This document shows, one piece after another, positions 10,453 through 19,033 of a stretch of DNA of 64,000 nt. The DNA lies in the NCBI GenBank assembly GCA_024235935.1, contig JACKLL010000015.1, positions 10,912-74,911 of the forward strand, given 5' to 3'. A model generated the notes under the pieces. That model did not search any database and was not told the DNA's origin. It saw only the letters and a list, made by a program, of their open reading frames with translations. Made by a program: the position numbers and the translations under genes. Each line of letters begins with the position of its first letter. The stretch's first letter is position 1. This DNA comes from Rhodoferax sp. (GTDB lineage: Bacteria > Pseudomonadota > Gammaproteobacteria > Burkholderiales > Burkholderiaceae_C).

Positions 10453-11100
10453 TTATTGAAAGGTATTGGCCAGCCAGGGCTTTGCGGTGAGGCGTTCGGC
10501 TTCGAACGCCTTGATCTTGTCGGACTGGCGCAGGGTGAGGCCGATGTCGTCGAATCCGTTGAGCAGGCAGTACTTGCGGAACGGCTGGACGTCGAACGGG
10601 ATCTCTTCACCCTGCGGCTGCACGATGACCTGCCGCTCGAGGTCGACGGTCAGGCTGTACCCCGGATAAGCCGCAACCGCGTCGAACAGGGCGCTGATCG
10701 TGGCCTCGGGCAGGACGATCGGCAGCAGGCCGTTCTTGAAGCTGTTGTTGAAGAAGATGTCGGCAAAACTCGGCGCCAGGATGGCGCGAAAGCCATACTG
10801 GTCGAGCGCCCAGGGTGCGTGCTCCCGGGAGGATCCGCAGCCGAAGTTCTTGCGCGCCAGCAACACCGACGCGCCGGCGTAGCGCGGCTGGTTCAGGACG
10901 AAGTCCGGATTGGGCTTGCGGCTGGCAGGGTCCTGGCCCGGGAAGCCCGGATCCAGGTAGCGCCAGGCGTCGAAAAGGTTCTCGCCGAAACCCGTCTTGC
11001 GGATCGATTTGAGGAACTGCTTGGGGATGATCGCATCGGTGTCGACGTTCTCGCGATCCATCGGCGCGACCAGGCCCTTGTGTACGGTAAATTTCTGCAT
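10453..11100 (-). CDS. leuD: 3-Isopropylmalate dehydratase small subunit
   Basis: Small (swivel-domain) subunit that forms isopropylmalate isomerase with LeuC. The 215-aa product begins MQKFTVHKGLVAPMDREN, with DTDAIIPKQFLK and the substrate-loop motif NFGCGSSREHAPWAL. Its ATG shares one base with the stop of the upstream lipoprotein gene (TGATG), a re-initiation arrangement. Confidence 0.98.
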   Translation of the reverse strand: MQKFTVHKGLVAPMDRENVDTDAIIPKQFLKSIRKTGFGENLFDAWRYLDPGFPGQDPASRKPNPDFVLNQPRYAGASVLLARKNFGCGSSREHAPWALDQYGFRAILAPSFADIFFNNSFKNGLLPIVLPEATISALFDAVAAYPGYSLTVDLERQVIVQPQGEEIPFDVQPFRKYCLLNGFDDIGLTLRQSDKIKAFEAERLTAKPWLANTFQ

Positions 11101-11234
11101 CACTTCTTCTTTGTTGCGTCCTGGATCTTTTCTCCGGCCTTTTGCAGGTCCTGGCCCATGCCGTGCACGGTATTGCATCCGCTGCAGGCCAGTGCCAGCA
11201 TCAAGGCGCCGGTCACAAGCAGGAGTCGTTTCAT
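11100..11234 (-). CDS. Entericidin A/B-like small lipoprotein
   Basis: 44 aa: MKRLLLVTGALMLALA then CSGCNTVHGMGQD and an Ala/Lys helix ending in KKK. The C-N-T-x-x-G-M-G-x-D core is the entericidin signature; in E. coli the EcnA/EcnB pair are small bacteriolytic or antidote lipoproteins. Two cysteines (CSGC) could carry the lipid. The gene lies between leuC and leuD, 17 bp after leuC, and couples to leuD by a one-base TGATG overlap. An entericidin at this spot recurs in Burkholderiales as far as I recall; any role in leucine metabolism is unproven. Confidence 0.85.
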   Translation of the reverse strand: MKRLLLVTGALMLALACSGCNTVHGMGQDLQKAGEKIQDATKKK

Positions 11235-11251
11235 GGTCGGCGGCCCTGGCG

Positions 11252-12673
11252 TCAGACGAATCGGCGTACGTCGACGAAATGGCCGTGGATGGCTGCGGCA
11301 GCCGCCATGGCCGGACTGACCAGGTGGGTTCGACCACCGGCGCCCTGACGGCCTTCGAAGTTGCGGTTGCTGGTCGACGCACAGCGCTCGCCCGGCTCCA
11401 GGCGGTCGGCGTTCATGGCCAGGCACATGGAGCAGCCCGGCTCACGCCATTCGAAGCCGGCAGCCTTGAAGATCTCGTGCAGGCCTTCTTTTTCCGCCTG
11501 CTGTTTGACCAGGCCGGAACCCGGCACGACCATGGCCAGCTTGATGTTCCTGGCAACCTTCTGCCCCATTTTCTTGACAATGGCAGCCGCTTCGCGCATG
11601 TCCTCGATCCGGCTGTTGGTACACGAGCCGATGAAGACCTTGTCGACGTAAATGTCGTCGAGGGCCTTGCCGGGCTCGAGGGCCATGTAGGTCAGTGCAC
11701 GTTCGATGGCGCTACGCTTGTTGGCGTCCTTCTCCTTGTCCGGATCGGGAACGCGCGCATCGATGCCGAGCACCATCTCGGGCGACGTTCCCCAGGTCAC
11801 TTGCGGGACGATGGTCGAAGCGTCGAGTTCGACCACGGCGTCGAACCTGGCATCGGGGTCCGAGTGCAGGGTCCGCCAGTAGGTGACGGCATGGTCCCAT
11901 GCGATGCCGGACGGAGCCAGTGGGCGACCTTTGACATAGTCGATGGTCTTCTGGTCGACCGCCACCAGGCCGGCACGCGCACCGGCCTCGATGGCCATGT
12001 TGCAGACCGTCATCCGACCTTCCACACTCAGGGCCCGGATCGCCGAGCCGGCGAATTCGATGGTGTAGCCGGTGCCGCCGGCGGTGCCGATACGTCCGAT
12101 GATTGCCAGGACGATGTCCTTGGCCACGCAGCCCGCCGGCAGCTTGCCTTCGACCCTGACCAGCATGTTGCGGGCCTTCTTGGCCAGCAGGGTCTGCGTC
12201 GCCAGCACGTGTTCGACTTCGCTGGTGCCGATGCCATGGGCAAGGGCGCCGAAAGCGCCATGGGTCGATGTGTGGGAGTCGCCACAGACCACCGTCATGC
12301 CAGGCAGGGTGGCCCCGTTCTCCGGCCCGATGACATGAACGATGCCCTGCCGCTTGGACAGGAACGGGAAGTAGGCTGCGGAACCGTATTGCGCGATGTT
12401 CGCGTCCAGCGTTGTGACCTGTTCGCGGCTGATGGGATCGGTGATGCCGTCGTATCCCTGTTCCCAGCCCGTTGTGGGTGTGTTGTGGTCCGCCGTGGCG
12501 ACGATCGAGCTGACACGCCAGACCTTGCGGCCCGCCTGGCGCAGACCTTCATAGGCCTGCGGACTGGTGACTTCGTGCACCAGATGCCGGTCGATATAGA
12601 GAATGGACGTGCCGTCCTCTTCGGTATGGACGACATGCTCGTCCCAGATCTTGTCGTACAACGTGCGGCTCAT
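11252..12673 (-). CDS. leuC: 3-Isopropylmalate dehydratase large subunit
   Basis: Aconitase-family [4Fe-4S] enzyme isomerising 2- to 3-isopropylmalate with LeuD. The 473-aa product begins MSRTLYDKIWDEHVV and carries VCGDSHTSTHGAFG, the first cluster cysteine in FIGSCTNSR (about residue 354) and the other two in EPGCSMCLAMN (about 414-417). It reads on from gltA after 85 bp. Confidence 0.98.
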   Translation of the reverse strand: MSRTLYDKIWDEHVVHTEEDGTSILYIDRHLVHEVTSPQAYEGLRQAGRKVWRVSSIVATADHNTPTTGWEQGYDGITDPISREQVTTLDANIAQYGSAAYFPFLSKRQGIVHVIGPENGATLPGMTVVCGDSHTSTHGAFGALAHGIGTSEVEHVLATQTLLAKKARNMLVRVEGKLPAGCVAKDIVLAIIGRIGTAGGTGYTIEFAGSAIRALSVEGRMTVCNMAIEAGARAGLVAVDQKTIDYVKGRPLAPSGIAWDHAVTYWRTLHSDPDARFDAVVELDASTIVPQVTWGTSPEMVLGIDARVPDPDKEKDANKRSAIERALTYMALEPGKALDDIYVDKVFIGSCTNSRIEDMREAAAIVKKMGQKVARNIKLAMVVPGSGLVKQQAEKEGLHEIFKAAGFEWREPGCSMCLAMNADRLEPGERCASTSNRNFEGRQGAGGRTHLVSPAMAAAAAIHGHFVDVRRFV

Positions 12674-12701
12674 GGCTTCCTATCCGTAAAGAAGCGATTT
12701 T

Positions 12702-12730
12702 ACGGCGCCCACCTCCAGGGCGGGCGCCGT
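12702..12730. terminator. 9-bp inverted repeat between gltA and leuC
   Basis: ACGGCGCCC (12702-12710) pairs perfectly with GGGCGCCGT (12722-12730). The stem is strong, but on the minus strand it is followed by AAAATCG instead of a U-tract, so it may attenuate or stabilise the gltA mRNA rather than terminate it outright. Confidence 0.4.
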
Positions 12731-12758
12731 GTTTCGCTCGGCGTGGCAGTGGTCGGGA

Positions 12759-14069
12759 TCAGCGCTTGGCGATGGCCACCACGTCGCGCTGCGACGAACC
12801 GGTGAACAACTGGCGCGGGCGCCCGATCTTGTAGTCCGGATCACCGATCATCTCGTCGAGCTGGGCAATCCAGCCCACGGTACGGGCCAGCGCGAAGATG
12901 GCCGTGAACATCGAGGTCGGAATGCCGATCGCGCGCTGCACGATGCCGGAGTAGAAGTCGACATTGGGGTACAGCTTGCGCTGCACGAAATAGTCGTCCT
13001 CGAGGGCAATCTTCTCGAGCGCCATCGCCAGCTTGAACAGCGGATCGTTTTCCAGGCCCAGCGCGCTGAGCACTTCCTTGCAGGATTCCTGCATCAGCTT
13101 GGCGCGCGGATCGTAGTTCTTGTAGACCCGGTGACCGAAGCCCATCAGCTTGATGCCCGAGTTCTTGTCCTTGACCTGGTTGATGAATTCGCCGATCTTG
13201 TCAACGCCACCCATGACCTGGATTTCTTCCAGCATTTTCAGAGCGGCTTCGTTGGCGCCGCCGTGGGCCGGACCCCACAGGCAGGCGACACCGGCAGCAA
13301 TGGCCGCGAACGGGTTGGTGCCCGAACTGCCGCACAGGCGCACGGTCGAGGTGGAAGCGTTCTGCTCGTGGTCGGCGTGCAGGATGAAGATGCGGTCCAG
13401 CGCCTTTTCGATCACCGGATTGACGACATAGTCTTCGCACGGGTTCGCGAACATCATGTGCAACAGGTTGCCGGCATAGCTCAGCTTGTTGCGCGGGTAC
13501 ATGTAGGGTTGTCCCACGTTGTACTTGTACGCCATCGCCACCAGCGTCGGCATCTTGGCGATCAGGCGGATGGCCGAGATCTTGCGGTGCTCCGCATTGT
13601 GAATATCGGTGCTGTCATGGTAGAAGGCAGACATCGCGCCCACCAGGCCGGTCAGGATGGCCATCGGGTGCGCGTCGCGGCGGAAGCCACGCACGAAGTT
13701 GTGCATCTGGTCGTGCACCATGGTGTGGTTGGTGACCAGATCGCTGAACGTCGTCTTCTCCTGCTGATTGGGCAGGCTTCCGTACAGCAGCAGGTAGCAG
13801 GTCTCCATGAAGTCGCAGTTGGTCGCGAGCTGTTCGATGGGGTAGCCGCGGTACAGCAGTTCACCCTTGTCACCGTCGATGTAGGTGATGCCTGACTCGC
13901 AGGCAGCCGTGGACATGAATCCCGGGTCATAGGTGAACATGCCGGTCTGCGCATACAGCTTGCGGATGTCGACGACGTCCGGACCGATCGTGCCGGTGTA
14001 CACCGGGAACTCGATGTTCGGAGATCCGTTGCTGAACGACAGCGTCGCTTTGTTGTCAGCCAGTTTCAT
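12759..14069 (-). CDS. gltA: Citrate synthase (type II, hexameric)
   Basis: Condenses oxaloacetate and acetyl-CoA to citrate, entering the TCA cycle. The 436-aa product has the N-terminal GSPNIEFPVYTGTIGPDVVD of the Gram-negative allosteric type, the catalytic histidines in HADHEQNAS and GFGHRVYKNYDPRA, and PNVDFYSGI with the catalytic Asp. It starts 11 bp after sdhE, so it belongs to the sdh transcription unit. Confidence 0.98.
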   Translation of the reverse strand: MKLADNKATLSFSNGSPNIEFPVYTGTIGPDVVDIRKLYAQTGMFTYDPGFMSTAACESGITYIDGDKGELLYRGYPIEQLATNCDFMETCYLLLYGSLPNQQEKTTFSDLVTNHTMVHDQMHNFVRGFRRDAHPMAILTGLVGAMSAFYHDSTDIHNAEHRKISAIRLIAKMPTLVAMAYKYNVGQPYMYPRNKLSYAGNLLHMMFANPCEDYVVNPVIEKALDRIFILHADHEQNASTSTVRLCGSSGTNPFAAIAAGVACLWGPAHGGANEAALKMLEEIQVMGGVDKIGEFINQVKDKNSGIKLMGFGHRVYKNYDPRAKLMQESCKEVLSALGLENDPLFKLAMALEKIALEDDYFVQRKLYPNVDFYSGIVQRAIGIPTSMFTAIFALARTVGWIAQLDEMIGDPDYKIGRPRQLFTGSSQRDVVAIAKR

Positions 14070-14080
14070 AATTCGCCCTT

Positions 14081-14374
14081 TCAGTTTGAAGCTCTCACCA
14101 TGGCCAGGACCTCGACAACGTCGCTCCGGTCCAGCCTTGCATCGATTTCTGCCGGGGCTCTCCGCCCGAGGTGGAGGTCCAGCAGATCATTGTCACTCAG
14201 GTCCATCAGGTCCATCAGGGCGTCGCCGTTTCTCTCGGTCAGCGTTTGCCCGTGACGGAGAAAAAGCCGTTCCAGGAACAGATCGTTCTCCAACATGCCG
14301 CGGCGGCATCGCCAGCGCAACTTGCTCAATGCCCGCTCGTCGAGCGGGGCGTCATCGCCATGGCTTGCCACCAT
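14081..14374 (-). CDS. sdhE: FAD assembly factor SdhE (SdhAF2 family)
   Basis: Small protein that promotes covalent flavinylation of SdhA. The 97-aa product contains the hallmark RGxxE motif in WRCRRGMLENDL and the all-helical DUF339 pattern. It starts 21 bp after sdhB and ends 11 bp before gltA, the usual Burkholderiales location. Confidence 0.95.
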   Translation of the reverse strand: MVASHGDDAPLDERALSKLRWRCRRGMLENDLFLERLFLRHGQTLTERNGDALMDLMDLSDNDLLDLHLGRRAPAEIDARLDRSDVVEVLAMVRASN

Positions 14375-14395
14375 CAGAGTCCTGGTGCGCGCAAG

Positions 14396-15100
14396 TTATA
14401 CCGTCCGGTAGACCATCATTTCCTTGATCTTGCCGATGGCCTTGGTCGGATTGAGACCCTTGGGGCAGACATCGACGCAGTTCATGATCGTGTGGCAGCG
14501 GAACAGCCGGTAGGGATCTTCCAGGTTGTCCAGTCGCTCACCCGTGGCCTCGTCGCGGCTGTCGGCGATGAAGCGGTAGGCTTGCAGCAGGCCGGCCGGG
14601 CCGACGAATTTGTCAGGGTTCCACCAGAAGCTGGGGCAGCTGGTGGAGCAGCTGGCACACAGAATGCACTCGTACAGGCCGTTGAGCTCTTCGCGTTCCT
14701 GCGGGCTTTGCAGACGCTCCTTTTCAGGCGGAACATTGTCGTTGATCAGGTAAGGCTTGATCGAGTTGTACTGCTTGAAGAACTGCGTCATGTCGACGAT
14801 CAGGTCGCGCACCACGGGCAGTCCGGGCAAGGGCTTGAGTGTGATCACGCCGGGCAGCGTCAACATGTTGGTCAGGCAGGCCAGCCCGTTCTTGCCATTG
14901 ATGTTCATGGCGTCGGAGCCGCAGACACCTTCGCGGCACGAGCGGCGGAACGAAATGCTGGGGTCGACCGCCTTGAGCTTCATCAGGGCGTCCAGCAACA
15001 TGCGTTCGTTGCCATCGAGTTCGACCTCGATGGTCTGCATATAGGGCTTGGCGTCCTTGTCGGGATCGTAGCGGTAGATCTGGAAGGTACGTTTTGTCAT
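14396..15100 (-). CDS. sdhB: Succinate dehydrogenase iron-sulfur subunit
   Basis: Electron-transfer subunit of complex II. The 234-aa protein has all three cluster motifs: CREGVCGSDAMN with a later C (2Fe-2S), CILCASCSTSCP (4Fe-4S) and CHTIMNCVDVCPKGLNP (3Fe-4S). It follows sdhA by 75 bp. Confidence 0.98.
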   Translation of the reverse strand: MTKRTFQIYRYDPDKDAKPYMQTIEVELDGNERMLLDALMKLKAVDPSISFRRSCREGVCGSDAMNINGKNGLACLTNMLTLPGVITLKPLPGLPVVRDLIVDMTQFFKQYNSIKPYLINDNVPPEKERLQSPQEREELNGLYECILCASCSTSCPSFWWNPDKFVGPAGLLQAYRFIADSRDEATGERLDNLEDPYRLFRCHTIMNCVDVCPKGLNPTKAIGKIKEMMVYRTV

Positions 15101-15175
15101 GTCTGGCTCCGGTCGGATCGGCTGGTGCTCAATGCACCTGCGTCATGGGGTACGTGTTCGAAAAGGGGTTCAGGC

Positions 15176-16966
15176 TCAGAAGGTACGTACCTTGGGCGGG
15201 ACGGAGTCGACCGTCAAGGGCTTGAGCTGGACCGCTTTGTAGCGCAGTGCACTGCCTTCGCGGTACCACAGGCTGTGCTTCATCCACTCGGCATCGTTGC
15301 GGCCGTTCGGGTGTTCCGGTGTATCGCCGTAGTCGTCGACCGTGTGGGCGCCGCGGCTCTCGCGCCGAGCGGCTGCCGACACGATGGTCGCCTGCGCGGC
15401 CTCGATCAGGTTTTCGACCTCGAGCGCCTCGATGCGCGCGGTGTTGAAGACCTTGGACTTGTCCTTCAGGTCGATATTGGCGACACGATCGCGCAGTGCG
15501 GCAATGGCGGTCACACCCTGGTCCAGCTTGGCCTGGGTGCGGAAAACGCTGGCGTGTGTCTGCATGGTGCTGCGGATGTCGTTGGCGACATTCTGTGCGT
15601 ACTCGCCATCGCGGGCGCTGTCGAGACGGGACAGTCGCGCCAGCGTCTGGTCGGCCGCGTCGGCCGGCAGCGGCTGGTGCGCCTTGGTCTTGTTGTTGAA
15701 CTCGACGATGTGGTTTCCGGCGGCACGGCCGAACACCAGCAGGTCCAGCAGCGAGTTGGTGCCCAGGCGATTGGCCCCGTGCACGCTCACGCAGGAGCAT
15801 TCGCCGACGGCATACAGGCCTTGCACCGGCGTGTTGTCGTTGCCGTTCTTCTGCATGACGACCTGGCCATGGATGTTGGTCGGAATGCCGCCCATCTGGT
15901 AGTGGATGGTCGGTACCACCGGAATCGGCTCGCGCGTCACGTCGACATTGGCGAAATTGACCCCGATCTCGTGCACCGAGGGCAGCCGCTTCATGATCGT
16001 GTCTGCACCCAGGTGGTCGAGTTTGAGCAGCACGTAGTCCTTGTTCGGCCCACAGCCACGGCCTTCCTTGATCTCCTGGTCCATGCAGCGCGAGACGAAG
16101 TCACGCGGCGCGAGGTCCTTGAGCGTGGGCGCATAGCGCTCCATGAAACGTTCGCCGTTGCTGTTGACCAGGATGGCGCCCTCACCGCGGCAGCCTTCGG
16201 TCAGCAGGACGCCGGCACCCGCAACGCCGGTGGGGTGGAACTGCCAGAACTCCATGTCCTCGAGCGCCAGACCGGCGCGCGCCGCCATGCCCAGGCCGTC
16301 GCCGGTGTTGATGAAGGCATTGGTGGATGCGGCAAAGATGCGCCCGGCACCGCCGGTGGCCAGCATCGTGGTCTTGGCCTCCAGGATGTGCAGGTCACCG
16401 GTTTCCATTTCCAGTGCCGTGACGCCGACGACGTCGCCCTCGGCATTGCGGATCAGGTCCAGGGCCATCCACTCGACGAAGAATGCCGTGCGGGCCTTGA
16501 CGTTCTGCTGGTACAGCGTGTGCAGCATCGCATGCCCGGTACGGTCGGCCGCTGCGCAGGCACGCTCGACGGCCTTCTCGCCGTAGTTGGCGGTGTGGCC
16601 GCCAAACGGGCGCTGGTAGATCGTGCCGTCAGGGTTGCGGTCGAACGGCATGCCCATGTGTTCGAGGTCGTAGACCACTTTGGGAGCTTCGCGGCACATG
16701 AACTCGATCGCGTCCTGGTCGCCGAGCCAGTCAGAGCCCTTGACGGTGTCGTAGAAGTGGTAGTGCCAGTTGTCCTCGTTCATGTTTCCGAGCGAGGCGC
16801 CGATGCCACCTTGCGCCGCAACGGTATGCGAGCGGGTCGGGAATACCTTGGACAACACGGCCACGTTGAGACCGGCACGGGCCAGCTGGAGCGATGCGCG
16901 CATGCCGGAGCCACCGGCACCGACGATGACGACATCGAATTTGCGTTTGGTAATGGGATAAGTCAT
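15176..16966 (-). CDS. sdhA: Succinate dehydrogenase flavoprotein subunit
   Basis: Catalytic subunit of complex II, oxidising succinate to fumarate with covalent FAD. The 596-aa product has the Rossmann motif VVIVGAGGSGMRA, the FAD-linking histidine in RSHTVAAQGGIGA, HPTGVAGAGVLLTEG, the active-site region RGCGPNKDYV and RLGTNSLLDLLVFGR. I start it at the ATG 16966 (MTYPITKRKFD); the frame extends 15 nt upstream to a TTG with no better ribosome site. Confidence 0.97.
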   Translation of the reverse strand: MTYPITKRKFDVVIVGAGGSGMRASLQLARAGLNVAVLSKVFPTRSHTVAAQGGIGASLGNMNEDNWHYHFYDTVKGSDWLGDQDAIEFMCREAPKVVYDLEHMGMPFDRNPDGTIYQRPFGGHTANYGEKAVERACAAADRTGHAMLHTLYQQNVKARTAFFVEWMALDLIRNAEGDVVGVTALEMETGDLHILEAKTTMLATGGAGRIFAASTNAFINTGDGLGMAARAGLALEDMEFWQFHPTGVAGAGVLLTEGCRGEGAILVNSNGERFMERYAPTLKDLAPRDFVSRCMDQEIKEGRGCGPNKDYVLLKLDHLGADTIMKRLPSVHEIGVNFANVDVTREPIPVVPTIHYQMGGIPTNIHGQVVMQKNGNDNTPVQGLYAVGECSCVSVHGANRLGTNSLLDLLVFGRAAGNHIVEFNNKTKAHQPLPADAADQTLARLSRLDSARDGEYAQNVANDIRSTMQTHASVFRTQAKLDQGVTAIAALRDRVANIDLKDKSKVFNTARIEALEVENLIEAAQATIVSAAARRESRGAHTVDDYGDTPEHPNGRNDAEWMKHSLWYREGSALRYKAVQLKPLTVDSVPPKVRTF

Positions 16967-17006
16967 GAAATGGGGCCGCAATAGTGAATGTTCTGCCGCT
17001 GGCGCT

Positions 17007-17372
17007 TCAAAGCCGCCACAGTACCTGGATGGCCCAGCCGGCGCATCCGACCAGCCAGGCGATCGAAACTACCTGCAGCAGCAGGCGCGCAGCAACGGAT
17101 TGCACATAGTCCATCCAGATGTCCCGCACGCCGACCCAGACGTGGTACAGCAAGGCGATGATCACTACGAAGGTCAGCACCTTCATCCACTGCGCAGCGA
17201 AGATACCGGCCCAGCCGGCATATCCGAGCTCGCCCCGGGTGAACAGCACCTGGGCCAGAACGACAAAGGTGAACAAGGCCATCAGGCCGGCGGTGATGCG
17301 CTGGCTGAGCCAGTCGCGCAGGCCGTAATGTGCGCCGACGACGATGCGGCGGGTTCCGAAATTGACTGCCAT
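17007..17372 (-). CDS. sdhD: Succinate dehydrogenase membrane anchor subunit D
   Basis: 121-aa hydrophobic anchor with three transmembrane helices (ITAGLMALFTFVVLAQVLF, KVLTFVVIIALLYHVWVGV, LLLQVVSIAWLVGC). It carries the heme/quinone-region residues HYGLRDWLSQRITA and the DIWMDYV motif typical of SdhD. ATG 17372 is chosen over an upstream start because AAGGAAAG sits at ribosome-site distance. Confidence 0.95.
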   Translation of the reverse strand: MAVNFGTRRIVVGAHYGLRDWLSQRITAGLMALFTFVVLAQVLFTRGELGYAGWAGIFAAQWMKVLTFVVIIALLYHVWVGVRDIWMDYVQSVAARLLLQVVSIAWLVGCAGWAIQVLWRL

Positions 17373-17450
17373 GAAAACTTTCCTTTCAATCGGGCTTGCC
17401 GGCTGCTTCAATCAGCAGCGCGCAAGCCTTAAAACGGGTTCGAGATTCGA

Positions 17451-17888
17451 TCAGTACAGGCCAAACAGCTTGGCGCCCAGCACGACGGTCAGAAGAATGC
17501 TCACGACCAGCGTGACCGCGGCCGAGCTTCGGCCGAATTCCTTGCTCACGGCGTCGTGGCTCATGTCCATCCAGAGGTGGCGCAAACCGGCGATGAGGTG
17601 GTGCAGATAGGCCCAGATCAGCGCCAACGCCACCAGCTTGAGCAGCCAGCCGCCACCGTCAGCACCAAATGCGTGCATCAGGCGTTCGTAGGAGATTTCC
17701 GAGGAGACAGACATGTCGAACATCCAGATGATGAACGGCAAGAGCAGAAACATCAGGGCGCCGCTGATCCGGTGCAGGATCGAGACCCAGCCGGCCAGAG
17801 GCAGGCGGTAGGTTGGCAAGTCCTTGAACGCATTGATGTTGCGGAACACGGGGCGCGCAGCGCGCGTGTTGGGGTCCAGTTCAGTCAT
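17451..17888 (-). CDS. sdhC: Succinate dehydrogenase cytochrome b556 subunit
   Basis: 145-aa membrane anchor, first gene of the sdh operon. It has three transmembrane helices, the quinone-site motif LAGWVSILHRISGALMF (Ser and Arg of SxxxR) and the heme-ligand region HHLIAGLRHLWMD. Start ATG 17888 gives the common MTEL...RPVFRNINAF N-terminus; the longer frame upstream is intergenic. Confidence 0.96.
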   Translation of the reverse strand: MTELDPNTRAARPVFRNINAFKDLPTYRLPLAGWVSILHRISGALMFLLLPFIIWMFDMSVSSEISYERLMHAFGADGGGWLLKLVALALIWAYLHHLIAGLRHLWMDMSHDAVSKEFGRSSAAVTLVVSILLTVVLGAKLFGLY

Positions 17889-17943
17889 GGGTTGGTTTTC
17901 TCGTCGGATCTGGGGATTTGCGTCAAGGTACGCGAAAGCAAAA

Positions 17944-17949
17944 ATTCTA
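17944..17949 (-). promoter_or_regulatory. Possible -10 element for the sdh operon
   Basis: TAGAAT on the minus strand, 56 bp upstream of sdhC, is the best -10-like hexamer in this 141-bp gap. I see no convincing -35 at 17 bp, so an activator-dependent promoter or a coincidental match are both possible. The palindrome found at mdh is not repeated here. Confidence 0.3.
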
Positions 17950-18029
17950 TTCGAACCTGAATGGCTGACGCCCTGCTTGCAACGATCACCCTTGCAGCCC
18001 ATTCAGTCATTGCGAAATGACGCTGCGCT

Positions 18030-18827
18030 TCATTGCAGCTCGTTGCGATAGTAGTGCTTGTCGGTTCGATAGAGACCGCGGCGCATTTCCATCGGTTTGC
18101 CATCATAGGTGAAAGCCACGCGCTCGACGCTCAGCAAGGCCGTGTCGGGTGTCACCTGCAGCAACCTGGCTTGATCGGCATCGGGCAGAACGGCCCGGAT
18201 CTGCTCCTGGGCTCGGACCATGCGCACGCCGAATTCGGTTTCGAACAAGGCATACATCGGGCCGTGATACGCCGCCAGGCGTGCCGCGGTGAGGCCTTTG
18301 AAGGGGGCCCCGGGCAACCATATGTCCTCCAGGATCGTCGGTTCGTGGGCCAGCGACAGCACCCGGCGCACCTGCAGCACGGCGTCACCGGTATGCAGGG
18401 CCAGCGCGCGGGCCACGTCGGCGCTCGCGCGCAGCCGCTTGCAGTCGATGATTTCGCGCTCGGCCGGGCCCTCCTGGCTGATGTCACCGACATCCGGTAC
18501 CAGCTTCAGAAAGCGGTACTGCACATGCTGCTCGGAGTGGGTGGCAACGAAAGTGCCCTTGCCCTGTCGCCGCACCAGCAGGTTTTCTGCCGCAAGTTCA
18601 TCGATCGCCTTTCGCACCGTACCCTGGCTGACCCTGAAACGTGCCGCCAGATCGATCTCGCTCGGGATGGCATCTCCGGGCTTCCATTCGCCGGCTTGCA
18701 GGCTGCGCAGGATCAGCCCCTTGATCTGCCGATAGAGCGGGCTGAACGCAGGTGCGCCCGCGTTTGGCGCGGGGGAGTCCGCGTTGGAGGCGGGCTCGCT
18801 GGATGCGAAAAAAGGTGGGCTTTGCAT
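18030..18827 (-). CDS. GntR-family (HutC/UTRA) transcriptional regulator
   Basis: 265 aa: a winged-helix GntR domain (FSPLYRQIKGLILRSL through the recognition segment SEIDLAARFRVSQGTVRKAI and the wing LLVRRQGKGTFV, about 28-95) followed by a UTRA effector domain ending RGLYRTDKHYYRNEL. It lies between sdhC and divergent mdh, so it probably controls TCA-cycle genes; the ligand is unknown. The start is uncertain: ATG 18827 lacks a good ribosome site and the frame extends to a TTG at 18872. Confidence 0.92.
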   Translation of the reverse strand: MQSPPFFASSEPASNADSPAPNAGAPAFSPLYRQIKGLILRSLQAGEWKPGDAIPSEIDLAARFRVSQGTVRKAIDELAAENLLVRRQGKGTFVATHSEQHVQYRFLKLVPDVGDISQEGPAEREIIDCKRLRASADVARALALHTGDAVLQVRRVLSLAHEPTILEDIWLPGAPFKGLTAARLAAYHGPMYALFETEFGVRMVRAQEQIRAVLPDADQARLLQVTPDTALLSVERVAFTYDGKPMEMRRGLYRTDKHYYRNELQ

Positions 18828-18886
18828 GGCGGTGGGGCTTGCACGACCCGGCGCTGGCGCCAGGTCGTGCAAGCGACCGAATCATA

Positions 18887-18898
18887 TCTTATATAAGA
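18887..18898. promoter_or_regulatory. Perfect 12-bp palindrome, probable GntR operator
   Basis: TCTTATATAAGA is its own reverse complement and is followed by a further half-site, ATAAGAC, at 18901-18906. It lies between the divergent GntR gene and mdh, immediately upstream of the predicted mdh -35. That is where a GntR dimer would act. Binding is inferred, not shown. Confidence 0.65.
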
Positions 18899-18909
18899 CA
18901 TAAGACAAA

Positions 18910-18939
18910 TTGACGGAGGCGGAAGTTCAAAGGTAAACT
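18910..18939 (+). promoter_or_regulatory. Predicted sigma-70 promoter of mdh
   Basis: TTGACG (18910-18915), an 18-nt spacer, then TAAACT (18934-18939), about 95 bp before the mdh start. The palindromic operator ends 11 bp upstream of the -35, compatible with either activation or repression. Confidence 0.6.
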
Positions 18940-19033
18940 CGCTGGGTTTTGTCAGGAGCAGGAGTGGTTCTCGTCGAGGAGCTGGCTTGCTGCCTGCGTT
19001 GCGGTTCCCCCCCACTTTTCTGGAGTCATGGTC

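Noticed and set aside
12702..12730. Hairpin between gltA and leuC as a strong Rho-independent terminator
   Set aside because: The stem is good, but the minus-strand transcript continues with A residues rather than U; kept only as a low-confidence feature.
16966..16981. Longer SdhA starting at the upstream TTG
   Set aside because: The extra residues MRPHF have no family support and the ATG at 16966 gives the usual N-terminus.
14171..16984. 937-codon plus-strand frame opposite sdhB and sdhA
   Set aside because: Shadow of two conserved genes; no motif or plausible start context.
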